A DNA stretch of 64,000 bases from Bacillus mycoides (GTDB lineage: Bacteria; Bacillota; Bacilli; Bacillales; Bacillaceae_G), in the NCBI RefSeq assembly GCF_018742245.1, contig NZ_CP036132.1:1545001-1609000 (forward strand), in the 5' to 3' direction. The notes beneath the pieces were generated by a model. It was given only the letters and a program-made list of their open reading frames with translations, was not told the origin of the DNA and ran no database searches. The translations under genes were made by a program, and so were the position numbers. Below are positions 34,182 through 42,764 of this stretch, in pieces; the first letter of the stretch is position 1, and every line of letters starts with the position of its first letter.

Positions 34182-34841
34182 ATGAAATATAAAATACATT
34201 GGTTGTATAAAACGAAGCGTGGTTTACAAACTGAATTAACAACAGATTATATGAACATAGAAGAAGTGCTTCAATTTGCGGAGGATTTTGAGAAAACAGG
34301 AAGGGCGAAAGAACTGCTATTTTTCGATGAAATGGACACGGAATGGTCATTAAAAGAAATGAAAAAACTGAGTAAGCAAGTGGAGGAAGAGCCTCAAGAA
34401 ATTCAAGTTTATTTTGATGGTGGTTATGATGTACAGACGAAAGAAGCTGGGGTTGGTATATGTGTATACTATAAAAAAGGAAATACAAATTACCGAATTC
34501 GTCGCAATGCATACATAGAAGGCATATATGATAATAACGAAGCGGAGTATGCAGCATTATTATACGGGATGAATACACTCGAGGAATTAGGAATTAAATA
34601 TGAAGCCGTTACACTTCGTGGAGATTCTCAAGTTGTACTGCAGCAATTAGCTGGTGAATGGCCTTGCTATGATGAACATTTAAATCATTACTTAGATCAA
34701 ATAGAACAAAAAGCGAAGCAAATGAAATTAAAGCTTGTTTGTGAACCGATATCTAGAAAACAAAATAAAGAGGCACATCAATTAGCAGCGCAAGCATTAG
34801 AAGGGACAGCAATTGACAGTCATAAAGAAATAACCGAATAG
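34182..34841 (+). CDS. ypeP: RNase H-like protein YpeP with N-terminal extension
   Basis: 219 residues: an N-terminal region of about 70 residues with no known domain, then an RNase HI-like fold (about 73-208). Catalytic acids corresponding to the first three are present: Asp 79 (VYFDGGYD), Glu 122 (NNEAEYAALL) and Asp 148 (LRGDSQVV). The fourth is replaced: the usual NxxAD is NKEAH, with His 199. B. subtilis YpeP has the same layout and is thought to be weak or inactive as an RNase H. The chosen ATG has AAAAGGGGAA upstream. Runs into ypeQ 12 bases later. Confidence 0.85.
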   Translation: MKYKIHWLYKTKRGLQTELTTDYMNIEEVLQFAEDFEKTGRAKELLFFDEMDTEWSLKEMKKLSKQVEEEPQEIQVYFDGGYDVQTKEAGVGICVYYKKGNTNYRIRRNAYIEGIYDNNEAEYAALLYGMNTLEELGIKYEAVTLRGDSQVVLQQLAGEWPCYDEHLNHYLDQIEQKAKQMKLKLVCEPISRKQNKEAHQLAAQALEGTAIDSHKEITE

Positions 34842-34853
34842 AGAGGTGCAAAG

Positions 34854-35030
34854 GTGAATAAAAAGCAACTCATTACAGAGGTAAATGACTTATTAGAGAC
34901 GTATTGCGAAGGATGTTTCTTACAGAATCATAATCGGAAAAATCATAGTAAATACTATGCTCATTCTTTTTGTATAAGGCAATGTACGGTTGGAGAGAAG
35001 TTGAAAAAGTATGGGGAGCAATTGTCATAA
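34854..35030 (+). CDS. ypeQ: Small zinc-finger protein YpeQ
   Basis: 58 residues from a GTG at 34854, with GAGAGGTGCAAAG upstream. The pattern CEGC near 19-22, two histidines (NHNRKNH) and CIRQC near 38-42 match the zf-C2HCIx2C family. It is likely a structural zinc site in a cytoplasmic protein of unknown role. Gene order ypeP-ypeQ, with cspD close by, matches B. subtilis. Too short to stand out unless searched for. Confidence 0.78.
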   Translation: MNKKQLITEVNDLLETYCEGCFLQNHNRKNHSKYYAHSFCIRQCTVGEKLKKYGEQLS

Positions 35031-35067
35031 AAAAACATCCAGAGAATTTTCTCTGGATGTTTTTTTA
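35029..35067. terminator. Terminator between ypeQ and a convergent gene
   Basis: AAAAAACATCCAGAGA pairs with CTCTGGATGTTTTTTT around ATTTT. It overlaps the ypeQ stop and touches the stop of the minus-strand gene at 35065. Confidence 0.87.
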
Positions 35068-35313
35068 GTGCTTCGCTTCGTGTAATTGATGCTCGCATTT
35101 GCTTAATTTTTTTTCTTCATTCATTAGAAATGGCTCATCTAAATCCGTCGCAACGGATTTCATGATTTCAAGCTGAGAACGAGCCGATTCTACTGCAGTA
35201 GTGGCATGCTCTAATGTGTCTGGATCCATTGAAATTGTTGCAGAACCTACCATTTTTTGTGCAGTTTCTACACGGAATTTTACTTCTTCAAAATCATTTA
35301 CATGTGACCCCAT
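35065..35313 (-). CDS. DUF2564-like small protein
   Basis: 82 residues, entirely helical and charged, beginning MGSHVNDFEEVKFRVETAQ. Heptad-like spacing of hydrophobic residues suggests a helical hairpin. I place it in DUF2564, short Bacillus proteins of unknown role, with moderate certainty. A strong AAAGGAGGCAATAAC ribosome site precedes the ATG. Confidence 0.68.
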   Translation of the reverse strand: MGSHVNDFEEVKFRVETAQKMVGSATISMDPDTLEHATTAVESARSQLEIMKSVATDLDEPFLMNEEKKLSKCEHQLHEAKH

Positions 35314-35391
35314 TGTTATTGCCTCCTTTGTATTTTGCGCATTTCACATAGTTTTTGCTCTGTAAAACGGAAATATACAAAGGAATAACAA

Positions 35392-35419
35392 AGGAGGTTA
35401 CCAAGTAAGGTAACCTCCT
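35392..35419 (-). terminator. Intrinsic terminator of cspD
   Basis: A perfect 11-bp stem (AGGAGGTTACC with GGTAACCTCCT) and 6-base loop, followed on the minus strand by TTGTTATT. Confidence 0.78.
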
Positions 35420-35432
35420 GTCATATGTGGGA

Positions 35433-35630
35433 TTAAAGTTTTGCTACGTTAGCAGCTTGAGGTCCACGGTTTCCTTCAGTAATGTCGAAAGATACTTCTT
35501 GACCTTCCTCTAAAGCTTTGTAGCCGTCGCTTTGAATAGCAGAGAAATGTACGAATACATCTTCAGAGCCTTCCATTTCGATAAATCCAAAACCTTTTTC
35601 ATTGTTAAACCATTTTACTTTTCCTTGCAT
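35433..35630 (-). CDS. cspD: Cold-shock protein CspD
   Basis: 65 residues, the standard length for a single cold-shock domain. RNP1 is KGFGFIE (12-18) and RNP2 is VFVHFSAI (25-32). The ATG at 35630 has TTAGGAGG ten bases upstream, so the longer frame to 35666 is not used. It binds single-stranded RNA and DNA and acts as an RNA chaperone in the cytoplasm. Position next to ypeQ matches B. subtilis cspD. The 5' untranslated leader is long and AT-rich, as in other csp genes. Confidence 0.93.
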   Translation of the reverse strand: MQGKVKWFNNEKGFGFIEMEGSEDVFVHFSAIQSDGYKALEEGQEVSFDITEGNRGPQAANVAKL

Positions 35631-35891
35631 GTCACAATTCCTCCTAAAAACGATTCCTTTTTTCATTTAGTGAAATTCATTTTAAAAAATAATATAAATA
35701 AAAAATGCTATTTTCTCGAATATTCTGCTAAATGATTAATTTAAATATACACGAATTGGTAGAATTTAGTCAAGTAAGCGCTTTTAAGTTTTTGTATTTT
35801 TCAATAATTTTTCTCGAATTTTTAAAAAGGTATAGGACAAGCCGAGTATGTAATATTCTTAAGTGAATGCTGTACATAATGAGGTGAAAGA

Positions 35892-36620
35892 ATGGATGAG
35901 TCTTATTTATTAGATAATGAAGGAATGGAAAATAGAGTCGACATACCGAAGTGGGTTGCAAAAGAATTTCATAATTTTTCGAGTGTCGTGTTAGAACCAA
36001 CTTTTCCGTGTTATTTCGGTTTAACAGCTTTGAAAAAGAATGAACTTCGTTATTCATTTCTCTCTCATAATGATTGGGGGCATTTACCCAATACAATGTT
36101 ATCTTTTTTAGATTTAATGAGAGAGCGGCCGATTGTAAGAAGAGGATTTTTTCTTTTTGTGGAACCGGAATGTGAAGAAAAATCAATCGAATATTATCGA
36201 GAGTATTTTTGGAAAGTACTACAGTATTTGCATGAACAAGATAATCAATTATGGCCAAAGCAAATCCCGAAAAATCCAGAGCATTATTTATGGGAATTTT
36301 CATTTGGTGGTGAACCAATATTTGCATTTGGGAATGCGCCAGCTTATAAACAGCGAAAGACTAGGCATTTAGGAAATTCTCTCGTTATTGGATTCCAGCC
36401 ACGAACTATTTTCGATGGATTAGAAGGAGATCGTCCTAAAGGATCGTATTCAAGACAAATGGTCCGTGAACGAGTTGAAAAGTGGGATCAGTTGCCGAAG
36501 CACCCTAACATTAGTCACTACGGCGATCCTAATCATCGTGAATGGAAACAATATTTCATAGGGGATGATATTGAGCCGATTAAAGGTAAATGTCCTTTTC
36601 AACATAGAGTAGAGAAATAA
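35892..36620 (+). CDS. YqcI/YcgG family protein
   Basis: 242 residues matching the YqcI/YcgG family throughout. Conserved segments include FPCYFGLTALKKNELRYSF near 39-57, EFSFGGEPIFAFGNAP near 137-152 and the C-terminal CPFQH. The family includes GntA of guanitoxin biosynthesis, a heme-dependent arginine hydroxylase, so a redox enzyme using heme is possible; the substrate in Bacillus is unknown. GAGGTGAAAGA precedes the start. It stands alone between its promoter region and a terminator. Confidence 0.85.
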   Translation: MDESYLLDNEGMENRVDIPKWVAKEFHNFSSVVLEPTFPCYFGLTALKKNELRYSFLSHNDWGHLPNTMLSFLDLMRERPIVRRGFFLFVEPECEEKSIEYYREYFWKVLQYLHEQDNQLWPKQIPKNPEHYLWEFSFGGEPIFAFGNAPAYKQRKTRHLGNSLVIGFQPRTIFDGLEGDRPKGSYSRQMVRERVEKWDQLPKHPNISHYGDPNHREWKQYFIGDDIEPIKGKCPFQHRVEK

Positions 36621-36645
36621 GAGCCATCAACAGGATGGCTCTTTT
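36619..36645 (+). terminator. Intrinsic terminator
   Basis: AAGAGCCATC (36619-36628) pairs with GATGGCTCTT around AACAG, followed by TTTGT; overlaps the stop of the YqcI-like gene. Confidence 0.82.
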
Positions 36646-36759
36646 GTATATTTTGGATAAAAAAGGGTATTGTATTAGTGAATAATTTTTATGAAAGCTA
36701 GTCTATTTTCTATATTTACATCATTACTTAATAGTAAAAGAAGTAGAAAGGATAGAGCG

Positions 36760-37392
36760 ATGTTTGGAGCAATTATACAACAAATAGTATTAGGTATTTC
36801 ATTAGCTGCGCCTGTAGGTCCGATTAATATTGAAATGTTAAAAAGGGGAATTGAACGTGGATTTTGGCATGCTTGGATTGTTGGAATCGGAGGAATGACT
36901 GCTGACATTTTGTTTATGCTTCTTATTTATTTCGGTTTATCTTCTGTGTTTATGTATACATATGTACAAGCTTTTATGTATTGCGCTGGGTTTTTCTTGT
37001 TGTTTTATTTAGGGTTTCAAAGTGTAAAACAAGGAATTTCTCACTCTAATATGGAATATAAACAAGAAGAGATAGGTGGACTTAAACAATCTTTTATGGC
37101 AGGATTTTTTATCGCGATATCCAATCCATTAAATCTCGTTTTTTGGTTTGGTATATACGGAAGTACACTTAGCTCTTTGCTTACAAAGGTAACGAAACAA
37201 GAAGCTTTTTTGTACAGTCTTTGCATTATTGTTGGTATTATTTTGTGGAACTTAAATATTGCTTTTTCTGTACATTTCGGAAGAACTTTATTAAAGCAAA
37301 AAGCACTGGGCTATATTACAGCCGGAGCAGGTATTATTTTAGTAGGATATTCTATCCATTTTGCATACAAAGCTTTACAGTTGTTCATATAA
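36760..37392 (+). CDS. LysE family amino acid exporter
   Basis: 210 residues with about six helices and the LysE/RhtB hallmark GISLAAPVGPINIEMLKRG near 12-30. A second family mark is FFIAISNPLNLVFWFGIYG near 118-136. Such proteins export amino acids or derivatives. I chose ATG 36760 (GAAAGGATAGAG upstream) over the open frame from 36691, because it gives the usual start. The next gene follows 19 bases later. Confidence 0.85.
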   Translation: MFGAIIQQIVLGISLAAPVGPINIEMLKRGIERGFWHAWIVGIGGMTADILFMLLIYFGLSSVFMYTYVQAFMYCAGFFLLFYLGFQSVKQGISHSNMEYKQEEIGGLKQSFMAGFFIAISNPLNLVFWFGIYGSTLSSLLTKVTKQEAFLYSLCIIVGIILWNLNIAFSVHFGRTLLKQKALGYITAGAGIILVGYSIHFAYKALQLFI

Positions 37393-37411
37393 GATTGAAG
37401 GGGAGATTTTT

Positions 37412-37705
37412 ATGTATCGAACCACTATTGACGGAAAAGAAATTATCATCACTTTAGCACCAAAAATCCGAAAAGAAATTACTGATAGGAATCCACTATA
37501 TGAAGCGGTATTTAAAAATGCAGCAAGGTTGCTGCAAACGAAACAACCAACGTTTGCGGTAAACCATGAAGTATTTGGGCTTATTATTGGAGAAGTACAA
37601 AGGGGTGAAGTAACAGTGTTTGCAGTAGAACACATTATCCCAAAGCAAAATATATTTGGTCCGAACACCTTTTTCTCGACAATAGAACAGCAGGCAAATT
37701 TGTAA
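37412..37705 (+). CDS. Hypothetical 97-residue protein
   Basis: Starts MYRTTIDGKEIIITLAPKIR after a GAAGGGGAG ribosome site, 19 bases behind the LysE gene and likely in the same operon. Soluble, no cysteine, mixed alpha/beta pattern, with LAPKIRKEITDRNPLYEAVF as a basic helix and VNHEVFGLIIGEVQRGEVTV as probable strands. No family recognised. Confidence 0.7.
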   Translation: MYRTTIDGKEIIITLAPKIRKEITDRNPLYEAVFKNAARLLQTKQPTFAVNHEVFGLIIGEVQRGEVTVFAVEHIIPKQNIFGPNTFFSTIEQQANL

Positions 37706-37739
37706 AGTGAATAGAATAAGAATAAAATAGAAAAGAAAT

Positions 37740-37767
37740 AGTCGTAACGATATGTTGCGGCTGTTTT
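37740..37767 (+). terminator. Intrinsic terminator of the LysE operon
   Basis: AGTCGTAAC (37740-37748) pairs, using G-T pairs, with GTTGCGGCT around GATAT, followed by GTTTTT. Confidence 0.65.
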
Positions 37768-37788
37768 TGTGGAGAAGGGGGAAGAAAG

Positions 37789-38418
37789 ATGAAGAGAGTG
37801 GTAAAGGAGTTCTTTTTGCAACATGATATTGTTATTATGTATAGTGTTCTATTAATTTTTATCCTTATTTTAAAAATGCAATTTTTTACATGGATCGGTA
37901 TGTTAGCGTGTGTGTTGGGGATTGTTTTTTATACGCTTAACGAATATATGACACATCGTTTTTTATTCCATTTAAAGCCGCCTAAAAACGCACTTTTATT
38001 AAAAATGTTAAGAAGATTACATTATGATCATCACGTCTATCCAGATGATTTGAAACTTTTATTTTTGCCTATATGGTTTAGTATACCTAGCTTTACTATA
38101 TATTTACTTATATCATATGGTATTACAAAAAGTGTTACTGTTACACTTTCATTTGGAGTCGGAATGATTATCATGCTCCTCGTTTATGAATGGAAACATT
38201 ATATTGCACATAAGCCGATTCGTCCCTTCACTAAGTTTGGAAGATGGCTAAAAAAACAGCATATATTACACCATTATAAAAATGAAAAGTTTTGGTTTGG
38301 TGTTTCAAATCCAGTATTCGATTTTATATTTGGAACGCTTAAAGATGGAAAAGACGTTGAATTAAGCGAAACAGCTCGTAATTTAGAAAAGGAGACAAAG
38401 ACAGAAGTAGTGCGATAA
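37789..38418 (+). CDS. Sterol desaturase / fatty acid hydroxylase family protein
   Basis: 209-residue membrane protein with the histidine clusters of the diiron hydroxylase superfamily: HRFLFH (56-61), HYDHH (78-82), a later HYIAH and LHHYKNEKFWFGVS. The clusters lie on the cytoplasmic side between about four helices. Members insert oxygen into lipids such as sterols, carotenoids or fatty acids; bacterial substrates are mostly unknown. A bcr1 repeat lies 12 bases after the stop. Confidence 0.85.
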   Translation: MKRVVKEFFLQHDIVIMYSVLLIFILILKMQFFTWIGMLACVLGIVFYTLNEYMTHRFLFHLKPPKNALLLKMLRRLHYDHHVYPDDLKLLFLPIWFSIPSFTIYLLISYGITKSVTVTLSFGVGMIIMLLVYEWKHYIAHKPIRPFTKFGRWLKKQHILHHYKNEKFWFGVSNPVFDFIFGTLKDGKDVELSETARNLEKETKTEVVR

Positions 38419-38429
38419 GCACTACTTTT

Positions 38430-38546
38430 TTTATCCCGCTATTTGCGAGCAGTAAGACTCCCATCCCAAAATTCGGCGAATACGAAGAAGTTAGGTGGGA
38501 GTCGTGCTGCCCGTAACCCCCCACGCTGATTAAAGTTTCACTTTAT
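38430..38546 (+). repeat. bcr1 repeat, shortened copy
   Basis: 117 bases between TTTAT at 38430-38434 and TTTAT at 38542-38546. Starts with ATCCCGCTATTTGCGAGCAG and ends GATTAAAGTTTCACTTTAT; about 40 bases between the GCCCGTAA block and the 3' arm seen in full-length copies are missing. Confidence 0.8.
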
Positions 38547-38768
38547 TCTGTTTTAACGGGAATAAGAGTTTAATCGAATCAATCAAATTTTATGTTGAAA
38601 AAGTATATTGAAATTTTAGGAGAAAATGACGAAAAATGTCTATCGAAAAATCTTTGCAGGAATGTACGGATTGTCTAAAATGAAAATAAGTTTCTGAATA
38701 TTTATAAAATTTAGTCTTTAGGTATGCAAGGAGAAATTGTATTTTAAGTTAAGAGAGGGGACCAGAGA

Positions 38769-39110
38769 ATGAAACGAGATGATACGTCAGCACGTAAGTT
38801 ACAAAATGAGGTGAATTATACAGAAGTTGTTCAGTCGGAAGAGTTTCAATTGTTATTAAATACGAAAAAGAAGTTTATCATTCCGATGAGTATTTTCTTT
38901 TTAAGTTTTTTTATTACATTACCTATTTTAACATCGTATTCAAAGGTGCTTAATACACCGGTGTTTGGTGATGTTACATGGGCGTGGGTATTTGCTTTTG
39001 CGCAATTTATAATGACATGGGCATTATGTATGATTTATAGCAAAAAAGCAGAATCCTTTGATGAAATCTCGCGAAAAATTCTGCAAGATATGCAACAAGG
39101 GAGGGGCTGA
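38769..39110 (+). CDS. DUF485 membrane protein (symporter partner)
   Basis: 113 residues with two hydrophobic helices (about 35-60 and 75-98) separated by a short loop, the usual DUF485 layout, with KKKFIIPMSIFFLSFFITLP as first helix. In many bacteria DUF485 genes (ywcB, yjcH) lie directly before a monocarboxylate symporter gene, as here with only 2 bases between. It is thought to be a small accessory subunit. AGAGAGGGGACCAG gives the ribosome site. Confidence 0.88.
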   Translation: MKRDDTSARKLQNEVNYTEVVQSEEFQLLLNTKKKFIIPMSIFFLSFFITLPILTSYSKVLNTPVFGDVTWAWVFAFAQFIMTWALCMIYSKKAESFDEISRKILQDMQQGRG

Positions 39111-39112
39111 CT

Positions 39113-40663
39113 TTGAATACAACCGCCTTTGCGCTATTTTTAATTATCGTCCTTGGTACACTTGTTATAACTTATTTCGCATCGAAAAAAACGAAAAATG
39201 CGAGTGAATTTTATACGGCTGGAGGGGGATTAACTGGTTGGCAAAATGGCCTGGCGATTGCCGGGGATTACATGTCTGCTGCGTCATTTCTTGGCATCGC
39301 CGGAGCGATAGCTTTAACAGGATTTGATGGGTTCTTTTATAGTATAGGTTTCTTAGTTGCTTACTTAGTTGTATTATACCTAGTTGCAGAACCGCTTAGA
39401 AATTTAGGGAAGTATACGTTAGCGGATATGATTGCGGCGCGTTTTGATGCGAAAAAGGTTCGTGGTATTGCAGCACTTAATACGATGACGATTTCGATTT
39501 TTTATATGATTGCACAATTAGTTGGTGCGGGTGCACTTATTAAATTATTATTAGGAATTGAATATACGACATCTGTTTTAATCGTTGGTACACTAATGAC
39601 AGTTTACGTTATTTTTGGAGGTATGACTGCTACAAGTTGGGTACAAATTGTAAAGGCTGTACTACTTATGGCAGGTACATTTATTATTTCTGTTATCGTT
39701 TTCTCCAAATTTAATTTCAGTGTGACAGAAATGTTCGCTCAAATGAAAACAGCTACTCCATTGAAGGAATCGTTTTTAAATCCAGGAGTAAAGTATAAAG
39801 ATGGTCTGGATACACTTTCTTTAAATTTAGGACTAGTTCTTGGTACGGCAGGATTACCGCATATTCTTGTCCGCTTTTTCACAGTACGTGATGCAAAAAC
39901 TGCACGTCAATCAGTTGTGTACGCTACGTGGTTAATTGGTGCATTTTATATTATGACGATTTTCTTAGGATTTGGTGCGGCGGCGTTTGTAGGGAATGAG
40001 GCAATTATTCAAGCAAATCCAGCCGGTAATATGGCAGCACCTTTATTAGCTAAAGCATTAGGTGGAGATTTCTTATTCGCATTCGTATCGGCGATTGCTT
40101 TTGCAACAATTTTAGCTGTAGTAGCAGGTCTTGTATTAACAGCGGCTTCCGCATTTGCTCATGATTTTTATAACGAGATTATTCGCAAAGGAAAATCAAC
40201 GGAAAAAGAGCAAGTTTCAATGGCTCGTTATGCGTCTATTGGAGTAGCGATAGTATCTATTATACTTGCTTTATTTGCGCAAACATTAAACGTAGCATTT
40301 TTAGTATCACTAGCATTTGCAGTTGCAGCGAGTGCAAATTTACCAGTTATATTATTTACAATATATTGGAAGCGTTTTAATACAACGGGTGCAATTTGTG
40401 GTATGATTGTTGGTCTTGTATCAGCAATTGTTCTTGTTGGGTTAAGTCCAAACGTTTGGAATCCTGTGGTAGGGAAAGCTATATTTGTTGGAGAGGCGAT
40501 ATTCCCATATACGACACCTGGAATTGTTTCTATTCCGCTTGGATTCCTTGCAGCATATTTAGGAACTGTTTTCTCTAGTAAGAAAGAAGATGCAGCAAAG
40601 TTTGATGAAATTCTTGTGAAATCTAATACTGGTCATGGTATTAGTGATGCTTCTTCACATTAA
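39113..40663 (+). CDS. Sodium:solute symporter, acetate-permease type (ActP/YwcA)
   Basis: 516 residues, about 13 helices. Starts at TTG with GGGAGGGGCTGAC upstream. Family marks: FYTAGGGLTGWQNGLAIAGD near 34-53, and the signature GGMTATSWVQIVKA near 168-181. This subfamily takes up acetate, propionate, pyruvate or similar short acids with sodium or protons. The DUF485 gene before it supports the assignment. Ends in a strong terminator. Confidence 0.88.
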   Translation: MNTTAFALFLIIVLGTLVITYFASKKTKNASEFYTAGGGLTGWQNGLAIAGDYMSAASFLGIAGAIALTGFDGFFYSIGFLVAYLVVLYLVAEPLRNLGKYTLADMIAARFDAKKVRGIAALNTMTISIFYMIAQLVGAGALIKLLLGIEYTTSVLIVGTLMTVYVIFGGMTATSWVQIVKAVLLMAGTFIISVIVFSKFNFSVTEMFAQMKTATPLKESFLNPGVKYKDGLDTLSLNLGLVLGTAGLPHILVRFFTVRDAKTARQSVVYATWLIGAFYIMTIFLGFGAAAFVGNEAIIQANPAGNMAAPLLAKALGGDFLFAFVSAIAFATILAVVAGLVLTAASAFAHDFYNEIIRKGKSTEKEQVSMARYASIGVAIVSIILALFAQTLNVAFLVSLAFAVAASANLPVILFTIYWKRFNTTGAICGMIVGLVSAIVLVGLSPNVWNPVVGKAIFVGEAIFPYTTPGIVSIPLGFLAAYLGTVFSSKKEDAAKFDEILVKSNTGHGISDASSH

Positions 40664-40667
40664 AAAA

Positions 40668-40709
40668 AGAGGAGCTTTTCGAAATATAAGAAAAGCTTCT
40701 CTTTCTTTT
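40668..40709 (+). terminator. Intrinsic terminator of the symporter operon
   Basis: A 13-bp stem (40668-40680 with 40690-40702) followed by TTCTTTTG. Confidence 0.82.
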
Positions 40710-40720
40710 GGCATTTTCTT

Positions 40721-40882
40721 ATAAAGTGAAACTTTAATCAGTGTGGGAGATTGTTCATCCCCCACACTGATTATTAGCCCTCACCAATCGGGCGTTTATG
40801 GGCAGTTAATCTCCCACCTAACTTCTTTGCTCCAGCTGAATTTTGGGGTGGGAGTTTTACTGCCCACAAATAGCGAGATAAA
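40721..40882 (-). repeat. bcr1 repeat, full-length
   Basis: 162 bases between ATAAA at 40721-40725 and ATAAA at 40878-40882. Same blocks as the copy at 10803 but inverted, including the AGCTGAATTTTG and TAACTTCTTTGCTCC arms. Sits between the symporter terminator and the aminotransferase gene. Confidence 0.85.
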
Positions 40883-41007
40883 TATTACTTTATTTTTGGT
40901 AGGATTTGTCTTGTGTTTGTGGAATGAAAATAGGCAGGGAGAAATTTAACTCATCATGGCACCAGCGCAGCTTTGTGAAAAATAAGTTGTTATGGAAGGT
41001 GGAAGAA

Positions 41008-42360
41008 ATGATGAAGACAAAACAAACCGATGAATTATTAGCAAAAGATGAGCAATATGTTTGGCACGGAATGCGTCCTTTTAGCCCAAGTAGTACAATG
41101 GTAGGGGCAAAAGCAGAAGGGTGCTGGGTTGAAGATATACAAGGAAAAAGATACTTAGACGGTATGAGTGGTCTTTGGTGTGTGAATAGTGGATACGGAA
41201 GAAAAGAGCTCGCAGAGGCAGCTTATAAGCAATTGCAAACATTATCATACTTTCCGATGTCACAATCACATGAGCCAGCAATTAAGCTCGCTGAAAAGTT
41301 AAACGAGTGGCTTGGTGGAGAGTATGTTATATTCTTCTCTAATAGTGGATCAGAAGCGAATGAAACAGCTTTTAAAATAGCAAGACAATATTATGCTCAA
41401 AAAGGTGAACCGCATCGTTATAAATTTATGTCACGTTATCGTGGTTATCACGGAAACACAATGGCAACGATGGCAGCGACTGGACAAGCACAGCGTAGAT
41501 ACCAATATGAGCCATTTGCGTCAGGGTTTTTACATGTAACGCCTCCAGATTGTTACCGCATGCCAGAAATGGAATCGCAAAATATTTATGATGTAGAATG
41601 CGTAAAAGAAGTAGATCGTGTTATGACATGGGAATTAAGCGAAACAATAGCGGGATTTATTATGGAGCCAATTATTACAGGCGGAGGTATTTTAATGCCG
41701 CCACAAGACTATATGAAAGCTGTTCATGAAACGTGTCAAAAACACGGTTCGTTACTTATTAGCGATGAAGTTATTTGTGGTTTCGGGCGTACAGGAAAAG
41801 CATTTGGATTTATGAATTATGACGTTAAGCCTGATATCGTTACGATGGCAAAAGGTATTACGAGCGCATACTTACCATTATCAGCAACAGCTGTGAAAAA
41901 AGAAATTTATGAGGCATTTAAAGGAACAGGGGAATATGAATTCTTCCGTCATATTAATACATTTGGTGGAAATCCAGCGGCTTGTGCATTAGCGCTTAAA
42001 AACTTAGAGATTATGGAAAATGAAAATTTAATTGAGCGCTCTGCCCAAATGGGTTCACTTTTATTAAATCAATTAAAAGAAGAAATTGGGGAACATCCGC
42101 TTGTTGGTAATATTAGAGGGAAAGGGTTATTAGTTGGAATCGAACTAGTAAATGATAAAGCGACGAAAGAACCAATTGATAACGACAAAATTGCAAGTGT
42201 TGTAAATGCTTGTAAAGAAAAAGGACTTATTATTGGGCGTAACGGTATGACAACAGCGGGGTATAATAACGTTTTAACATTAGCACCGCCACTTGTTATT
42301 TCAAGTGAAGAAATTGCTTTTGTTGTTGGAACGTTGAAGACAGCGATGGAACGTATTTAA
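41008..42360 (+). CDS. Class III PLP aminotransferase (omega-amino acid:pyruvate type)
   Basis: 450 residues with the class III aminotransferase fold. Visible marks: FSNSGSEANETAFKIARQYY near 111-130, ISDEVICGFGRTGKAFGF near 252-269 and the PLP lysine in TMAKGITSAYLPLSA near 286-300. It would move the amino group of an omega-amino acid such as taurine, beta-alanine or GABA to pyruvate. AAGGTGGAAG precedes ATG 41008 (or 41011); the frame is open upstream to 40906 but that part is unlike the family. No clear pathway partner nearby. Confidence 0.88.
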   Translation: MMKTKQTDELLAKDEQYVWHGMRPFSPSSTMVGAKAEGCWVEDIQGKRYLDGMSGLWCVNSGYGRKELAEAAYKQLQTLSYFPMSQSHEPAIKLAEKLNEWLGGEYVIFFSNSGSEANETAFKIARQYYAQKGEPHRYKFMSRYRGYHGNTMATMAATGQAQRRYQYEPFASGFLHVTPPDCYRMPEMESQNIYDVECVKEVDRVMTWELSETIAGFIMEPIITGGGILMPPQDYMKAVHETCQKHGSLLISDEVICGFGRTGKAFGFMNYDVKPDIVTMAKGITSAYLPLSATAVKKEIYEAFKGTGEYEFFRHINTFGGNPAACALALKNLEIMENENLIERSAQMGSLLLNQLKEEIGEHPLVGNIRGKGLLVGIELVNDKATKEPIDNDKIASVVNACKEKGLIIGRNGMTTAGYNNVLTLAPPLVISSEEIAFVVGTLKTAMERI

Positions 42361-42422
42361 TAAATAGGAGAGGAGCGAGCTGTAATATAAGGCTCACTTT
42401 TGTTTACTAGGAGGAGCTTTTA

Positions 42423-42701
42423 ATGGAGAAATATGATCCTAACAAACATTATCACATCGGATATTATGAAGACGGATATGATTTAGAAGTGACAGCGTAC
42501 AAAAGAATAAATGAGCCAGTTTGGGATGCTTATATTCCAAAATATGAGGCAGACGATTTTTATAAAAAGGTGGAGGAAATGAAACTTGGGGAATATATAG
42601 ATGACTATGGCATAAAAGTATATTCATTTCGTGATGATATCGATGATGAAGAAGCACGAACTATTTTTGAAAAATGGTTAAAGACGAATGAGATTGTTTA
42701 A
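42423..42701 (+). CDS. Small acidic hypothetical protein
   Basis: 92 residues, very rich in D, E and Y (starts MEKYDPNKHYHIGYYEDGYD), with no signal peptide or membrane segment. A strong AGGAGGAGC ribosome site lies before the ATG, 63 bases behind the aminotransferase, perhaps in the same transcript. Family not recognised. Confidence 0.75.
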   Translation: MEKYDPNKHYHIGYYEDGYDLEVTAYKRINEPVWDAYIPKYEADDFYKKVEEMKLGEYIDDYGIKVYSFRDDIDDEEARTIFEKWLKTNEIV

Positions 42702-42711
42702 AGGTGAAACG

Positions 42712-42755
42712 AAAAAGGAGATTGCTATCTTATAAGATAGCAATCTCCTTTTATT
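42712..42755. terminator. Terminator between convergent genes
   Basis: AAAAGGAGATTGCTATCTT pairs with AAGATAGCAATCTCCTTTT around a tiny loop: a long, perfect hairpin with A and T ends. Serves both flanking genes. Confidence 0.9.
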
Positions 42756-42764
42756 ATAGTAAAC

